NCBI GenBank assembly: GCA_020024595.1
Contig: JAHHTO010000001.1
Span: 10,076-74,075 of the forward strand
Direction of reading: 5' to 3'
DNA: 64,000 bases
From: Schaedlerella sp.
GTDB taxonomy: Bacteria > Bacillota > Clostridia > Lachnospirales > Lachnospiraceae
The notes under the pieces are model-generated. The model had not been told where the DNA came from. It worked only from the letters and a program-made list of their open reading frames with translations, and did no database searches. The position numbers and the translations under genes were made by a program. Positions 1 to 10,222 of this stretch are shown here, piece after piece; the first letter of the stretch is position 1, and every line of letters starts with the position of its first letter.

Positions 1-532
1 ATTCATAGCGTCCTTTATTTTCTTTGACAAAGGCTCTTGCACCAGAGAAAACTTCGTCCTGTGTAGCCTTTGGAATTTCATCATAAGAAGCTCGCACGTT
101 ATCACATTGCCAGCCAAGATGTACGCTCAATCTCTGCCAGACTACAAGCTGTCTTAAAAGGTAAGCGTGATTTTTGCTTATTCCGCTGTGGCTGTCTGTG
201 TACTGTTTTACATATTCGATAGATAAGGCAACGTCGCTTATCTGGTCGGCACTCATACGGGTGCTTGCGTCAGCTCTTGTCTTGTAGCCGTTCCTAAAAT
301 CTGTGTTAATGTCGATACAGTAAGCGTCCTCGCCCTCAACGGTCAAATGCCCCTCATTAAAGGTAGAACCAATCGAACCGTCATTCATTACTTTTTCAAT
401 GATACCGACACGCTCTGCACTTTCCGTCCAGTATTGCTTGCTTTCTGCATGAACGGGTGTAGTCGGTAAAGCAGTAACGACAGTTGCAAGAGCTAAGAAG
501 CCCGTACACAATCGTTTTAACATCTTTTTCAT
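1..532 (-). CDS. Thioester-domain surface adhesin, N-terminal part (runs off the left edge)
   Basis: The frame is open from the ATG at 532 to the window edge (177 codons). It starts with a Sec signal peptide (MKKMLKRLC, a hydrophobic core, likely cleavage after HA near residue 28). A segment follows that resembles the Cys-Gln thioester (TQXA) domain of Gram-positive pilus-tip adhesins: AYCIDINTDF supplies the candidate Cys and RQLVVW the candidate Gln, followed by HLGWQCDNVRASYDEI. Family members are cell-wall anchored and bind host surfaces covalently through the internal thioester. I recall close relatives carried by Tn1549/Tn5397-like conjugative elements of gut Clostridia, so this may be element cargo. 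No clear Shine-Dalgarno sequence is visible, and an upstream in-frame ATG at 547 is possible. Domain identity is from memory; the C-terminal Cna-B repeats and LPXTG signal would lie outside the window. Confidence 0.75.
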   Translation of the reverse strand, partial: MKKMLKRLCTGFLALATVVTALPTTPVHAESKQYWTESAERVGIIEKVMNDGSIGSTFNEGHLTVEGEDAYCIDINTDFRNGYKTRADASTRMSADQISDVALSIEYVKQYTDSHSGISKNHAYLLRQLVVWQRLSVHLGWQCDNVRASYDEIPKATQDEVFSGARAFVKENKGRYE

Positions 533-612
533 AAATCTAATGCTCATTTCATTTTTGGTAAAAAAATAGACGCTCATTTCTGAACGTCTACATTATTGAA
601 AGGCTTGTCCTC

Positions 613-733
613 TCACACATATTCTATTTTAATAGGTACAACAGTTGCCTTTCGTCTTGTATTTTCGTTGTTTTCATCACTTGCGCTATCTACAACCGCC
701 ATGCCCTGCATCGAGCATAATAGAATATGCCAT
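613..733 (-). pseudogene. Truncated N-acetylmuramoyl-L-alanine amidase start joined to an out-of-frame tail
   Basis: A ribosome binding site (GAAGGGAGAA) precedes an ATG at 733. The frame reads MAYSIMLDAGHGG and stops at once at 686. LDAGHGG is the N-terminal signature, with the zinc-binding His, of amidase_3 family peptidoglycan amidases, so this looks like the first 13 codons of an amidase whose body has been deleted. A second frame (702 down to 613, starting MAVVDSASDENNENTRRK) overlaps it and may be the tail of another gene brought in by the deletion. A 30-codon frame can arise by chance, so the tail is a weak call; the amidase start is the firmer part. Confidence 0.5.
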
Positions 734-740
734 AAATATT

Positions 741-778
741 CTCCCTTCATTTACTCCTATATCAGTATATGAAGGGAG
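741..778. repeat. 10-bp inverted repeat next to the truncated amidase
   Basis: CTCCCTTCAT (741-750) is repeated inverted as ATGAAGGGAG (769-778) around an 18-nt spacer. One arm covers the Shine-Dalgarno of the broken amidase, so it could be a small translational switch, a weak terminator, or an end of a mobile element. No run of T follows on either side. Confidence 0.4.
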
Positions 779-807
779 AGTTGATGTGTGAAAATTCCTG
801 TTTTTGT

Positions 808-1722
808 TTAGAAGGTCAGTCCCAGAGACATCATATATTCTGTAAAATCTCCTATGCTCATATTGATGCCTTCTTCATACATTTCTTGAATTCCTTCTTT
901 CATCTGCTGAACTCCCATTTGGACAGTCGCATCTGATGGGTTAATATATGCCATATCTGCATCTGTAAAACCGCCTATTTTCTGTATAATTGCCAAACAG
1001 CATTTTGCCTTCTCATCATCTGATGCTGCTTCCCAATCTTCTTTCAGCCAGTTCAAATAAACGTTCCCATAATCTTTTCCTGATGCTATCGTCAATTCTT
1101 CTGGCAATTCAAACAGTTCGTTTCCCAATGCCTCCAAATCTTCTTCAGCCACTTCATACCGATAGTCTTCATCATGAGTCAGATGAACAGGAAGTACTTT
1201 TGCTTCCCCGTAACTCTGATTAGCAACAGCTTCATCGAATGATTCCATCATAATTGTACTGATTTCTCCTGTATCCTTTAGAGGTTCCTCTATAATCTTC
1301 TTCACCATTGACTGCATTGCATTTTCTACAAGATTAGAAGGATAAACTGCTACATTTACTGTATAATTATCATCATCATCCTTTTCTGCATCCTGTACCT
1401 CATATTTTGCTGATGCCAGCATCTTTTTAGACAGTTCTTTCGCCTCATCTAGGTTAACTGCAGATCCTCCCATCACTTTCAGTTCCTCTGCAAGTCCCAT
1501 AGCAAATGAATCCAGAACTTTTTCATATTCCTTTGACACATCTTCTTTCTTTTCACCTGACAATTTAACATACTCATCAAGTTCGCCCTTCAACTCTGCA
1601 TCCATAATTGCCTTCACCGTTTTCACCGGATCAATCTTCGCTTTTCCTACACACCCTGTAAACATCAGAGCGAACAGAAACATTGTCAAACATATGGCAA
1701 CTGCTTTCTTTGTCTTTTTCAT
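808..1722 (-). CDS. Putative lipoprotein of unknown function
   Basis: A 304-residue protein beginning MKKTKKAVAICLTMF with a lipobox (MFTGC), so it should be lipid-anchored on the outer face of the membrane. The mature part is acidic and mostly helical (VKTVKAIMDAELKGELDEYV near the start) and has no catalytic motif that I recognise. It resembles the DUF5105-type Firmicute lipoproteins in general layout, but that is only an impression. The ATG at 1722 was chosen over the longer frame to 1818 because AAAGGAG lies 7 nt upstream of it and the lipoprotein signal begins there. It has its own promoter with an internal palindrome and is separated from tuf by a terminator. Confidence 0.8.
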   Translation of the reverse strand: MKKTKKAVAICLTMFLFALMFTGCVGKAKIDPVKTVKAIMDAELKGELDEYVKLSGEKKEDVSKEYEKVLDSFAMGLAEELKVMGGSAVNLDEAKELSKKMLASAKYEVQDAEKDDDDNYTVNVAVYPSNLVENAMQSMVKKIIEEPLKDTGEISTIMMESFDEAVANQSYGEAKVLPVHLTHDEDYRYEVAEEDLEALGNELFELPEELTIASGKDYGNVYLNWLKEDWEAASDDEKAKCCLAIIQKIGGFTDADMAYINPSDATVQMGVQQMKEGIQEMYEEGINMSIGDFTEYMMSLGLTF

Positions 1723-1760
1723 CTTCTTTCTCCTTTCAGACTCCCTTTTCTGGAATCTAT

Positions 1761-1818
1761 GCACAGTATAACTGTGCTTGTTTTCTTTTATCATACCTTT
1801 TTTTACATAGAAAAGCAA
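1761..1818 (-). promoter_or_regulatory. Promoter and palindrome upstream of the lipoprotein gene
   Basis: On the minus strand TTGCTT (1818-1813), a 17-nt spacer and TATGAT (1795-1790) form a sigma-A type promoter. Downstream, at about the transcription start, lies GCACAG-5 nt-CTGTGC (1761-1777), a perfect dyad suited to be an operator. Confidence 0.55.
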
Positions 1819-1935
1819 GAAAAAGAGAGTCCGGGGAATGTGTCGTTTCCCAAAAGTCAGGCGAAAACTCTAACAATTGGAAATTCAGATTGTTTAGTCC
1901 TGTACAATACAGACAAAGTCTCTCAGCAACATAAA

Positions 1936-1968
1936 AATGCGTAACAGATTTTACATCTGTTACGCATT
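1936..1968 (-). terminator. Terminator downstream of tuf
   Basis: A perfect 13-bp stem (AATGCGTAACAGA and its complement) with a 7-nt loop, followed on the minus strand by a short T run (TTTAT). It lies about 90 nt beyond the tuf stop codon and closes the str operon. Confidence 0.8.
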
Positions 1969-2056
1969 AAAAGTCTAACTTTTTAAGATCATCTCAGAAA
2001 ACACTTTTCTGGACACTCTTATTATATTTTTGCATGACTCGCCGTCATTGCGAAAA

Positions 2057-3244
2057 TTACTCAATAATCTTAGCTACTGTACCAGAACCTACTGTACGTC
2101 CGCCTTCACGGATAGCAAAACGAAGTCCTTCTTCCATTGCTACTGGGTGAATCAATTCAACTGTCATCTCTACGTTATCTCCAGGCATGCACATTTCAAC
2201 ACCAGCTGGCAAATCACAAACACCTGTTACGTCTGTTGTTCTGAAGTAGAACTGTGGGCGGTAGTTATTGAAGAATGGTGTATGACGTCCACCTTCATCT
2301 TTTGTCAGTACATATACCTGGCAAGTAAATTTCTTGTGGCATGTTACTGTGCCTGGTTTGATCAGAACCTGTCCTCTTTCGATTTCAGTTCTCTGAATAC
2401 CACGAAGCAGAGCACCGATGTTATCTCCAGCCTGAGCCTCATCAAGGAGCTTACGGAACATCTCGATACCTGTTACAACTGTCTTCTTAACATCCTCGTG
2501 GATACCGATGATTTCTACTTCATCAGATACGTGAAGTGTACCACGCTCTACTCTACCTGTAGCAACTGTACCACGTCCTGTGATAGAGAATACATCCTCT
2601 ACAGGCATCAGGAACGGCTTATCTGTATCACGTTCTGGATCCGGAATATACTCATCAACTGTGTTCATGAGTTCCATGATCTTATCTCCCCACTCTCCCT
2701 GTGGATCTTCAAGAGCTTTCAAAGCAGAACCCTTGATGATCGGGCAATCTGTGAACTCATACTCTTCAAGAACTTCTGTTACTTCCATTTCTACAAGTTC
2801 GATAAGTTCTTCGTCATCAACCATATCGCATTTGTTCAAGAATACAACGATATATGGAACGTTAACCTGACGGGACAGAAGGATATGCTCTTTTGTCTGA
2901 GCCATAACACCGTCTGTAGCAGCTACAACAAGGATAGCTCCATCCATCTGAGCAGCACCAGTGATCATGTTCTTAACGTAGTCAGCATGTCCTGGGCAGT
3001 CAACGTGTGCATAGTGACGTCTATCTGTTTCGTACTCAACGTGAGCTGTAGAGATTGTGATACCACGCTCTCTTTCTTCTGGAGCCTTATCAATATTTTC
3101 AAAATCTACTGCATCGTTACCTGCAACTCTCTCAGACAGAACTTTTGTAATAGCAGCTGTCAGAGTTGTTTTACCGTGGTCAACGTGACCGATTGTACCA
3201 ATATTACAATGTGGTTTGCTTCTTTCAAATTTAGCTTTAGCCAT
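2057..3244 (-). CDS. tuf: Elongation factor Tu
   Basis: A 395-residue GTPase that delivers aminoacyl-tRNA to the ribosomal A site. G-domain motifs are in order: GHVDHGKT (P-loop), the switch I region [15 protein letters not shown] (G3) and NKCDM (G4), then the two beta-barrel domains ending in [11 protein letters not shown]. The ATG at 3244 is preceded by AAGGAGG with good spacing and gives the conserved start [14 protein letters not shown]; the longer frame to 3271 reads through the ribosome binding site and was rejected. It is the last gene of the str operon. A separate promoter in the 130-nt gap after fusA should add expression. No other tuf copy is in the window. Confidence 0.98.
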   Translation of the reverse strand: MAKAKFERSKPHCNIGTIGHVDHGKTTLTAAITKVLSERVAGNDAVDFENIDKAPEERERGITISTAHVEYETDRRHYAHVDCPGHADYVKNMITGAAQMDGAILVVAATDGVMAQTKEHILLSRQVNVPYIVVFLNKCDMVDDEELIELVEMEVTEVLEEYEFTDCPIIKGSALKALEDPQGEWGDKIMELMNTVDEYIPDPERDTDKPFLMPVEDVFSITGRGTVATGRVERGTLHVSDEVEIIGIHEDVKKTVVTGIEMFRKLLDEAQAGDNIGALLRGIQRTEIERGQVLIKPGTVTCHKKFTCQVYVLTKDEGGRHTPFFNNYRPQFYFRTTDVTGVCDLPAGVEMCMPGDNVEMTVELIHPVAMEEGLRFAIREGGRTVGSGTVAKIIE

Positions 3245-3321
3245 TTTGAATATCCTCCTTAATAATAGCACCTGTTGTTCAGGTTTTTTATTTTTGTTTC
3301 GCTTTTGCTCGGCTAACTCTG

Positions 3322-3350
3322 ATTATATTTCAAAGTCAACCGATTTTCAA
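3322..3350 (-). promoter_or_regulatory. Internal promoter for tuf
   Basis: TTGAAA (3350-3345), a 17-nt spacer and a perfect TATAAT (3327-3322) lie in the fusA-tuf gap on the minus strand, about 80 nt before the tuf start. This would allow tuf to be made in excess of the rest of the operon. Confidence 0.75.
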
Positions 3351-3374
3351 GCGTTTTTACAACATTTATTTATT

Positions 3375-5492
3375 TTAGTCGTTTTTAGCAGACAATACCT
3401 TTTCCTGTACAGACTTCGGAACCGGCTCATATTTCTCAAAGAACATTGAGTAGTTACCACGTCCCTGTGTTCTGGAACGAAGGTCTGTAGAGTATCCAAA
3501 CATTTCAGAAAGTGGTACGTACGCACGTACGATTTTTCCTCCACCAAGGTCATCCATACCTTCGATACGACCACGACGAGAGTTGATATCACCGATAACA
3601 TCTCCCATATACTCTTCCGGCATTGTCACTTCAACCTTCATGATAGGCTCAAGAAGTACTGGTGCAGCCTGTTTCATAGCATCCTTGAACGCCATAGAAC
3701 CTGCGATGTGGAATGCCATTTCACTTGAATCGACTTCGTGGTAAGAACCATCATATACATTTGCTTTGATACCAACTACCGGGAATCCTCCAAGGATACC
3801 GGACTTCATAGCTTCTTCAATACCTTCTCCTACTTTCGGGATGTATTCCTTAGGAATCGCTCCACCTACTACTGTAGATTCGAAGAAGAATGTCTGCTCG
3901 CCGTTAACATCTGTAGGTTCAAACTTAACCTTACAATGTCCATACTGTCCACGTCCACCAGACTGTTTTGCATACTTGCTGTCAACGTCAACTGCTTTTG
4001 TAAAGGATTCTTTGTAAGCAACCTGAGGTGCACCTACATTTGCCTCTACCTTGAACTCACGCAGAAGTCTGTCTACGATGATCTCAAGATGAAGTTCTCC
4101 CATACCAGCGATGATTGTCTGACCAGTCTCCTGATCTGTATGCGCACGGAATGTCGGATCTTCTTCTGCAAGTTTTGCAAGAGACTCACCAAGTTTTCCC
4201 TGGGAAGCCTTTGTCTTCGGCTCAATTGCAAGCTCGATAACCGGCTCTGGGAATTCCATTGACTCAAGGATTACCGGATGCTGCTCATCACAGATTGTAT
4301 CACCTGTTGTTGTAAACTTAAATCCAATTGCTGCAGCAATATCTCCGGAATAAACTTTATCAAGTTCCTGTCTCTTATTTGCATGCATCTGAAGGATACG
4401 ACCTACACGCTCTTTCTTTCCCTTTGTAGCATTCAGTACATAAGAACCAGAGTTCATTGTTCCTGAATATACACGGAAGTAAGCAAGCTTACCTACGAAT
4501 GGGTCTGTCATGATCTTAAATGCAAGTGCTGAGAATGGCTCTTCATCAGAAGACTTTCTCACTACTTCGTTACCGTCCATGTCAACACCCTGGATAGCCG
4601 GTACGTCAACCGGTGACGGCATAAATTCGATTACTGCGTCCAGAAGCTTCTGTACACCCTTGTTTTTGTATGCAGTTCCGCAGCATACTGGAACTGCTGT
4701 ACATTCACAAGTTGCTTTTCTGAGAACTGCTTTTAATTCTTCTATAGACGGCTCCTCACCTTCCAGATAAGCCATCATCAGATCATCATCCAGTTCACAA
4801 ATCTTTTCTACTAGCTCTGTATGATATAACTCAGCTTCATCCTGCAACTCTTCCGGAATATCAATGATAGAAATATCATCACCTTTGTCATCGTTGTAGA
4901 TATAAGCTTTCATTTCAAACAGGTCAATAATACCCTTGAAATCGTCTTCTTTACCGATTGGGAGTTGAATACAGATTGCATTCTTTCCTAATCTTGTCTT
5001 AATCTGTTCTACTGCACCGTAGAAGTTTGCACCCAGAATGTCCATCTTATTGATGAATGCCATTCTTGGTACGTTGTATGTGTCAGCCTGACGCCATACA
5101 TTTTCTGACTGAGGCTCTACTCCACCTTTGGCACAAAATACACCAACTGCACCATCAAGTACACGAAGTGAACGCTCTACTTCAACTGTAAAGTCAACGT
5201 GTCCCGGTGTATCAATGATGTTGATACGGTGCTCCAATGCACCAGCTTTCGGCTTGCAGTTTTCCTGCAGTGTCCAGTGACATGTTGTAGCTGCTGAAGT
5301 AATCGTGATACCTCTTTCCTGCTCCTGGGCCATCCAGTCCATTGTCGCAGTACCTTCATGAGTATCACCAATCTTATGGTTAATACCGGTGTAGTAAAGA
5401 ATACGCTCTGTTGTTGTAGTCTTACCAGCATCAATATGAGCCATAATACCAATATTTCTGGTTCTCTCTAATGGATAATCTCTTCCAGCCAT
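3375..5492 (-). CDS. fusA: Elongation factor G
   Basis: A 705-residue translocase GTPase that moves tRNA and mRNA after peptide bond formation. [15 protein letters not shown] is the P-loop, [11 protein letters not shown] switch I, DTPGHVDF the G3 motif and NKMD the G4 motif, all in the first third. Domains II to V follow (GRGQYGH in domain IV), ending in KVLSAKND. An AGGAGG ribosome binding site lies just before the ATG. The start is 12 nt after the rpsG stop, so the two are co-transcribed and probably coupled. The length is standard for EF-G proper rather than the shorter or divergent EF-G2 and RF3-like paralogs. Confidence 0.98.
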   Translation of the reverse strand: MAGRDYPLERTRNIGIMAHIDAGKTTTTERILYYTGINHKIGDTHEGTATMDWMAQEQERGITITSAATTCHWTLQENCKPKAGALEHRINIIDTPGHVDFTVEVERSLRVLDGAVGVFCAKGGVEPQSENVWRQADTYNVPRMAFINKMDILGANFYGAVEQIKTRLGKNAICIQLPIGKEDDFKGIIDLFEMKAYIYNDDKGDDISIIDIPEELQDEAELYHTELVEKICELDDDLMMAYLEGEEPSIEELKAVLRKATCECTAVPVCCGTAYKNKGVQKLLDAVIEFMPSPVDVPAIQGVDMDGNEVVRKSSDEEPFSALAFKIMTDPFVGKLAYFRVYSGTMNSGSYVLNATKGKKERVGRILQMHANKRQELDKVYSGDIAAAIGFKFTTTGDTICDEQHPVILESMEFPEPVIELAIEPKTKASQGKLGESLAKLAEEDPTFRAHTDQETGQTIIAGMGELHLEIIVDRLLREFKVEANVGAPQVAYKESFTKAVDVDSKYAKQSGGRGQYGHCKVKFEPTDVNGEQTFFFESTVVGGAIPKEYIPKVGEGIEEAMKSGILGGFPVVGIKANVYDGSYHEVDSSEMAFHIAGSMAFKDAMKQAAPVLLEPIMKVEVTMPEEYMGDVIGDINSRRGRIEGMDDLGGGKIVRAYVPLSEMFGYSTDLRSRTQGRGNYSMFFEKYEPVPKSVQEKVLSAKND

Positions 5493-5504
5493 TGTTGCCT
5501 CCTG

Positions 5505-6211
<707 letters not shown>

Positions 6212-6631
6212 TTATTTAGCGTCTTTCGGTTTCTTAGCGCCGTACTTAGAACGAGCCTGTCTTCTCTTAGCAACACCTGCTGTATCCAATGTACCACGGA
6301 TAATGTGGTATCTTGTACCTGGCAGGTCCTTAACTCTTCCTCCACGGATCATAACAACGCTATGCTCCTGAAGGTTGTGTCCTTCACCTGGAATGTAGCT
6401 TGTTACTTCGATTCCGTTAGACAGACGAACTCTGGCGATCTTTCTCAGAGCTGAGTTAGGCTTCTTCGGTGTAGCTGTCTTAACTGCTGTACAAACACCT
6501 CTCTTCTGTGGTGCAGATACATCAGTAGCACGTTTCTTCAGTGAGTTATAACCTTTCTGAAGTGCCGGTGCTGTAGATTTCTTTTCAGAAGTCTGACGTC
6601 CTTTTCTAACTAACTGGTTAAATGTTGGCAT
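6212..6631 (-). CDS. rpsL: 30S ribosomal protein S12
   Basis: A 139-residue protein of the decoding centre, starting [12 protein letters not shown] at an ATG placed 6 nt after AGGAGGTG; the ORF start three codons earlier lies inside that ribosome binding site. The two loops that contact the decoding site are intact: [11 protein letters not shown] and GGRVKDLPG. The lysines at which substitutions give streptomycin resistance are wild type in both. It is the first gene of the str operon, with a good promoter about 120 nt upstream. Confidence 0.98.
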   Translation of the reverse strand: MPTFNQLVRKGRQTSEKKSTAPALQKGYNSLKKRATDVSAPQKRGVCTAVKTATPKKPNSALRKIARVRLSNGIEVTSYIPGEGHNLQEHSVVMIRGGRVKDLPGTRYHIIRGTLDTAGVAKRRQARSKYGAKKPKDAK

Positions 6632-6747
6632 TCTTTTCACCTCCTATGATATTCGTTACCTTCGCCGTGTCGGCTGAAGGGGTTGCAGATAATATTGTTA
6701 CTATCTTGGCGCACAAAAATACAATGCATTTCCATGCACGCTAGATT

Positions 6748-6776
6748 AGTTTATTACGTTTTATTTGGAAAGTCAA
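6748..6776 (-). promoter_or_regulatory. Promoter of the str operon
   Basis: TTGACT (6776-6771), a 17-nt spacer and TAAACT (6753-6748) on the minus strand. The leader to rpsL is roughly 110 nt. No attenuator hairpin is obvious in it. Confidence 0.8.
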
Positions 6777-6832
6777 GGGATTTTCTCAGATTTTACATGG
6801 TTTTTCTGACATTTTTCTTCTTTATACGCCAT

Positions 6833-6884
6833 CAAAAATAACAGGGAGAGCCGGATCAAGTATGGAATCCCCTGCTCTCCCTGT
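6833..6884 (-). terminator. Terminator of proS
   Basis: An 11-bp perfect stem (ACAGGGAGAGC 6841-6851 with its complement 6874-6884) around a 22-nt loop, followed on the minus strand by TTATTTTTG. It separates proS from the str operon promoter. Confidence 0.8.
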
Positions 6885-6921
6885 AAAATCATCGAAACTC
6901 TTCGCGATCTCTACTTTGTTA

Positions 6922-8364
6922 TTAATATGCTTTTCCCCAATATACCATATGTTTCGCCGCTTTTCCACAGCATACGCATACATCAGAAATATGCTCCTGC
7001 TCCTCCGAAATACATCTGGAGGTCACGCCGCCTGTCAACTCTTTGATTGCTTCTTCACAAGCTTCATCTCCACACCACATTGCTTTGATAAAACCACTCT
7101 TATTTTCTGCTGTTTCTTTCATCTCATCCAGATTCGTTGCTGTATGAATATGAGTATCCAAAAATGCCTTTGCTTTTGCAAATAAATCTTTCTGTACAGT
7201 TTCCAGAATTTCAGAAAGCTGCGTTGTCGCTTCTTCCATCGGAACGATGATCTTTTCTCGTGTATCACGGCGAACTATAACAATCTGTCCATTCTCAATA
7301 TCTTTCGGACCAATCTCGATTCGAGTCGGAATTCCAAGCATCTCCTGCTCACTGAACTTCCATCCCGGACTCTTCTCAGAATCATCAATCGATACACGGT
7401 ATCCTGCTGCTTTCAAGGTTTCGACCAATTCATTTGCCTTATCCAACACACCCTCCTTGTGCTGGGCGATTGGAATCACACGTACCTGAACCGGTGCGAT
7501 ATGTGGTGGCAAGACCAGGCCGCTGTCATCTCCGTGCACCATAATGATAGCCCCAATAATTCTGGTAGACAACCCCCATGAAGTCTCATATACACTATGG
7601 AGCTTATTTTCTTTATCCGAATAACTGATACCATATGCATCCGCAAAACCGTTTCCAAAGAAATGGCTTGTTCCAGACTGCAGTGCTTTCCCATCATGCA
7701 TCAACGCCTCAATCGTATAGGTATCCTGAGCTCCTGCAAATTTTTCACTCGGAGTCTTCTTTCCTGTTACAAGTGGAATTGCCAAATCCTGTTCTACAAA
7801 GTCTTTGTATACATCACGCATCTGCAATGTCCGCTCTTCTGCTTCCTCATACGTTGCATGGATCGTATGTCCTTCCTGCCACAAAAACTCTCTGGAACGC
7901 AAAAATGGTCTTGTCGTCTTCTCCCATCTTAATACAGAACACCATTGATTCCATACCTTTGGCAAATCTCGATAAGACTGTACGGTCTTGCTCCATACGT
8001 CACAGAACAACGTCTCAGAAGTCGGACGGATACAGAATTTCTCCTGCAGCGGCTCTGCTCCTCCCTGTGTCACCCATGCCACTTCCGGTGCGAAGCCCTC
8101 GATATGATCTTTTTCTTTCTGGAGCAATGCTTCCGGAATCAACACCGGAAGGTACACATTCTCCACTCCCGTTTCCTTAAAACGCTTATCCAGATTGGCT
8201 TGGATATTTTCCCAAATCGCATATCCATTCGGCAGATAATTCAAGCATCCTTTTACACCTGAATAATCACAAAGCTTCGCCTCACGTACAACATCCGTGT
8301 ACCACTGTGCAAAGTCTACATCGCGTGCAGTAATTGATTCTACTAATTTTTTCTCTTTAGCCAT
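6922..8364 (-). CDS. proS: Prolyl-tRNA synthetase, short (type 3, archaeal/eukaryal-like) form
   Basis: A 480-residue class II synthetase that charges tRNA-Pro. It lacks the roughly 180-residue editing insertion of the E. coli form and has the layout of the archaeal/eukaryal-like group found in many Clostridia. Motif 2 is in [14 protein letters not shown], and motif 3 region residues are in [14 protein letters not shown]. The anticodon-binding domain follows, and the C-terminal domain carries a Cys pair near CVCCGK and ends in HMVYWGKAY, as in that group, where the C-terminal domain can bind zinc. The gene stands alone behind a T-box leader, so expression should follow uncharged tRNA-Pro. Confidence 0.96.
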   Translation of the reverse strand: MAKEKKLVESITARDVDFAQWYTDVVREAKLCDYSGVKGCLNYLPNGYAIWENIQANLDKRFKETGVENVYLPVLIPEALLQKEKDHIEGFAPEVAWVTQGGAEPLQEKFCIRPTSETLFCDVWSKTVQSYRDLPKVWNQWCSVLRWEKTTRPFLRSREFLWQEGHTIHATYEEAEERTLQMRDVYKDFVEQDLAIPLVTGKKTPSEKFAGAQDTYTIEALMHDGKALQSGTSHFFGNGFADAYGISYSDKENKLHSVYETSWGLSTRIIGAIIMVHGDDSGLVLPPHIAPVQVRVIPIAQHKEGVLDKANELVETLKAAGYRVSIDDSEKSPGWKFSEQEMLGIPTRIEIGPKDIENGQIVIVRRDTREKIIVPMEEATTQLSEILETVQKDLFAKAKAFLDTHIHTATNLDEMKETAENKSGFIKAMWCGDEACEEAIKELTGGVTSRCISEEQEHISDVCVCCGKAAKHMVYWGKAY

Positions 8365-8452
8365 AATTCTTATCCTTTCTATGAAATGAAATAATCTTCA
8401 GGAGCCATCTATTTCATCAATTTTTATTTTGCAACAAATGATCATCGAAAAC

Positions 8453-8712
8453 AAAAACCACCAGATTCCACTCCCTCATACAAGGGACCGGAAACCGGCG
8501 GTACCACCCTAATTAACCATATCTGTCTGATATCATTCTCTTCATTTACCGTTAACGCCGATCTTACGCCGCATCTTCATACGGAAGCTCCCAGCCCGGT
8601 TCTATATGTACGCCGCAGGAGACTTTCACCATCCGCTCCTTCTCTGTGCCGGTCTTCATATATACTAACTCTGTTCATCGCTTCATTTCTCATTTATTTT
8701 TCTTATATGCTC
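8453..8712 (-). promoter_or_regulatory. T-box leader controlling proS
   Basis: The conserved T-box bulge TTAGGGTGGTACCGCC is read on the minus strand at about 8512-8497, following a stem I region with AGAGAAGG and GGTGAAAG elements. A terminator follows: CCGCCGGTTTCC pairs with GGAATCTGGTGG and is followed by TTTTTG. Uncharged tRNA binds stem I and the T-box, and the antiterminator then forms. The specifier should be a proline codon; GAACCGGG contains a candidate CCG, but I could not fold stem I by eye with certainty. Confidence 0.92.
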
Positions 8713-8718
8713 TTTGAA

Positions 8719-8747
8719 ATTCTACCCGAAAATCTTGTAAAAGTCAA
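8719..8747 (-). promoter_or_regulatory. Promoter of the T-box/proS transcript
   Basis: TTGACT (8747-8742), a 17-nt spacer and TAGAAT (8724-8719). It places the transcription start just before stem I of the T-box. Confidence 0.8.
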
Positions 8748-8869
8748 TGCAGCATTTTATAAATCTCTATCTCCTTTTATTGACAACTTGCCACTGGTCT
8801 TTTTAAATTGAATCTGCTATAATCTTTACGAAATTACAATGCTTCACTTTACAGGAGGACAAAATTATT

Positions 8870-9238
8870 ATGAATTTTACATTTGCACACAACAATCTAA
8901 ATGTATATGATCTGGAAAAATCTTTGGAGTTCTACCGAAAAGCTCTAGGTCTGACCGTCTCCAGAACCAAAGAAGCGGAAGATGGCAGTTTTAAACTTGT
9001 TTATTTAAGTGATGAAACAACCTCCCATCTGCTGGAACTCACCTGGCTTCGTGACATGAACCGGCCTTACGAACTTGGGGATAACGAAATTCATCTGGCA
9101 TTTACCGTCGACGATTACGAATCTGCCCTTGCAAAACATAAAGAAATGAACTGTGTGTGCTTTGAAAATCCATCGATGGGAATTTATTTTATTGAAGACC
9201 CGGATGGATACTGGCTAGAAATTGTACCTGCCAAATAA
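8870..9238 (+). CDS. gloA: Glyoxalase I-like VOC protein (lactoylglutathione lyase family)
   Basis: A 122-residue vicinal-oxygen-chelate protein of one beta-alpha-beta-beta-beta pair. The four metal ligands of glyoxalase I line up: His7 (FAHNNLNV), Glu56 (LLELTW), His75 (EIHLAF) and Glu117 (YWLEIV). By family it would isomerise the hemithioacetal of methylglyoxal. Gram-positive anaerobes often lack glutathione, so the true thiol or substrate is open. AGGAGG lies upstream of the ATG. It precedes a YitT-type membrane protein by 33 nt on the same strand and may be co-transcribed. The gene symbol is by similarity to the short GloA class. Confidence 0.8.
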   Translation: MNFTFAHNNLNVYDLEKSLEFYRKALGLTVSRTKEAEDGSFKLVYLSDETTSHLLELTWLRDMNRPYELGDNEIHLAFTVDDYESALAKHKEMNCVCFENPSMGIYFIEDPDGYWLEIVPAK

Positions 9239-9271
9239 ATTTTAACAAAGCATTTCACGGAGGCTTGGTCT

Positions 9272-10114
9272 ATGAAAGAAAAACTAAAACATTTCACACT
9301 GCTTACTGCCAGCACTTTAATCATGGCAGTAGGCATTTACTTTTTCAAGTTTTCGAACAACTTCACATTCGGCGGCATTACCGGTCTGGCCGTTCTGATT
9401 GCAAAAACCGGCGTCATGTCCGCCAGTGATTTTACCTTTATCACAAATATGCTCCTACTTCTCCTTGGATTCATAATACTGGGAACAAAATTTGCGACAA
9501 AAACTGCTTACTGTAGTATTTTACTGTCCATCACACTTTCTGCGCTGGAACGTATCTATCCGATGTCCCACCCGTTAACTGACCAGCCGATGCTGGAGCT
9601 TTGTTTTGCAATTGCCTTACCTGCGCTTGGCTCTGCGATTTTATTTAATATTGGTTCTTCCAGTGGCGGCACAGACATCATCGCCATGATTTTAAAAAAA
9701 TATTCATGCTTTGATATCGGACGTGCACTTCTGGTAACCGATATCGTAATTACAATTGCCGGTTGCTTTGTATTTGATATCGAAACCGGACTGTATTCCT
9801 TCCTCGGTCTTGCAATCCGCTCTTTCATGATTGATACATTTATTGAGAGTTTTAACCTTTCAAAATATTTCAACGTAGTTTGCGATCATCCAGAACCTAT
9901 TTGTGATTTTCTCACGCATGAATTGCATCGAAGCGCTACCGTCTGTCAGGCACAGGGTGCTTTTTCCGGAAAGGATAAATACATTATCTTCACAGCGTTA
10001 AACCGTCCGCAGGCAGTGAAACTGAGAAACTACATTAAAGAAAACGAACCTGCTGCCTTTATTCTAATTTCTAATACAAGTGAAATTATCGGAAAAGGAT
10101 TTCATAGTATCTGA
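9272..10114 (+). CDS. YitT family membrane protein
   Basis: A 280-residue protein with about five hydrophobic segments in the first 190 residues (FTLLTASTLIMAVGIYFF, FITNMLLLLLGFIILG, YCSILLSITLSALERI and others) and a soluble C-terminal domain of the DUF2179 type (KDKYIIFTALNRPQAVKLRNY). The GGITGLAVLIAK and GSSSGGTDIIAMIL segments are typical of YitT/YvjA paralogs, whose biochemical role is unknown. It has a weak GGAGG ribosome binding site and ends just before a strong terminator shared with the convergent telA. Confidence 0.88.
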   Translation: MKEKLKHFTLLTASTLIMAVGIYFFKFSNNFTFGGITGLAVLIAKTGVMSASDFTFITNMLLLLLGFIILGTKFATKTAYCSILLSITLSALERIYPMSHPLTDQPMLELCFAIALPALGSAILFNIGSSSGGTDIIAMILKKYSCFDIGRALLVTDIVITIAGCFVFDIETGLYSFLGLAIRSFMIDTFIESFNLSKYFNVVCDHPEPICDFLTHELHRSATVCQAQGAFSGKDKYIIFTALNRPQAVKLRNYIKENEPAAFILISNTSEIIGKGFHSI

Positions 10115-10133
10115 CATTTTCCCCCGTAACAAG

Positions 10134-10176
10134 AAAAGTTCTCCCAGTACAGCAATCCGCTGCTGGGAGAACTTTT
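10134..10176. terminator. Bidirectional terminator between yitT-like gene and telA
   Basis: A 14-bp stem, AAAAGTTCTCCCAG (10134-10147) with CTGGGAGAACTTTT (10163-10176), flanked by A/T runs on both sides, between convergent genes. The plus side continues TTTTTTATTC. Confidence 0.85.
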
Positions 10177-10222
10177 TTATTCTTATAAATAAACCTTTTG
10201 CAGGAATCTACGTTCGTCTTTC

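Noticed and set aside
2030..3262. 410-codon plus-strand frame opposite tuf
   Set aside because: It is a shadow of the EF-Tu gene, which is certain by motifs, and its Cys/Phe/Ser-rich composition is typical of the antisense of a highly biased gene.
3268..3290. Plus-strand terminator-like stem (ACCTG/CAGGT then T run) in the tuf leader
   Set aside because: The T run is on the plus strand, where no gene ends; on the transcribed minus strand the stem has no T tail and is only 5 bp.
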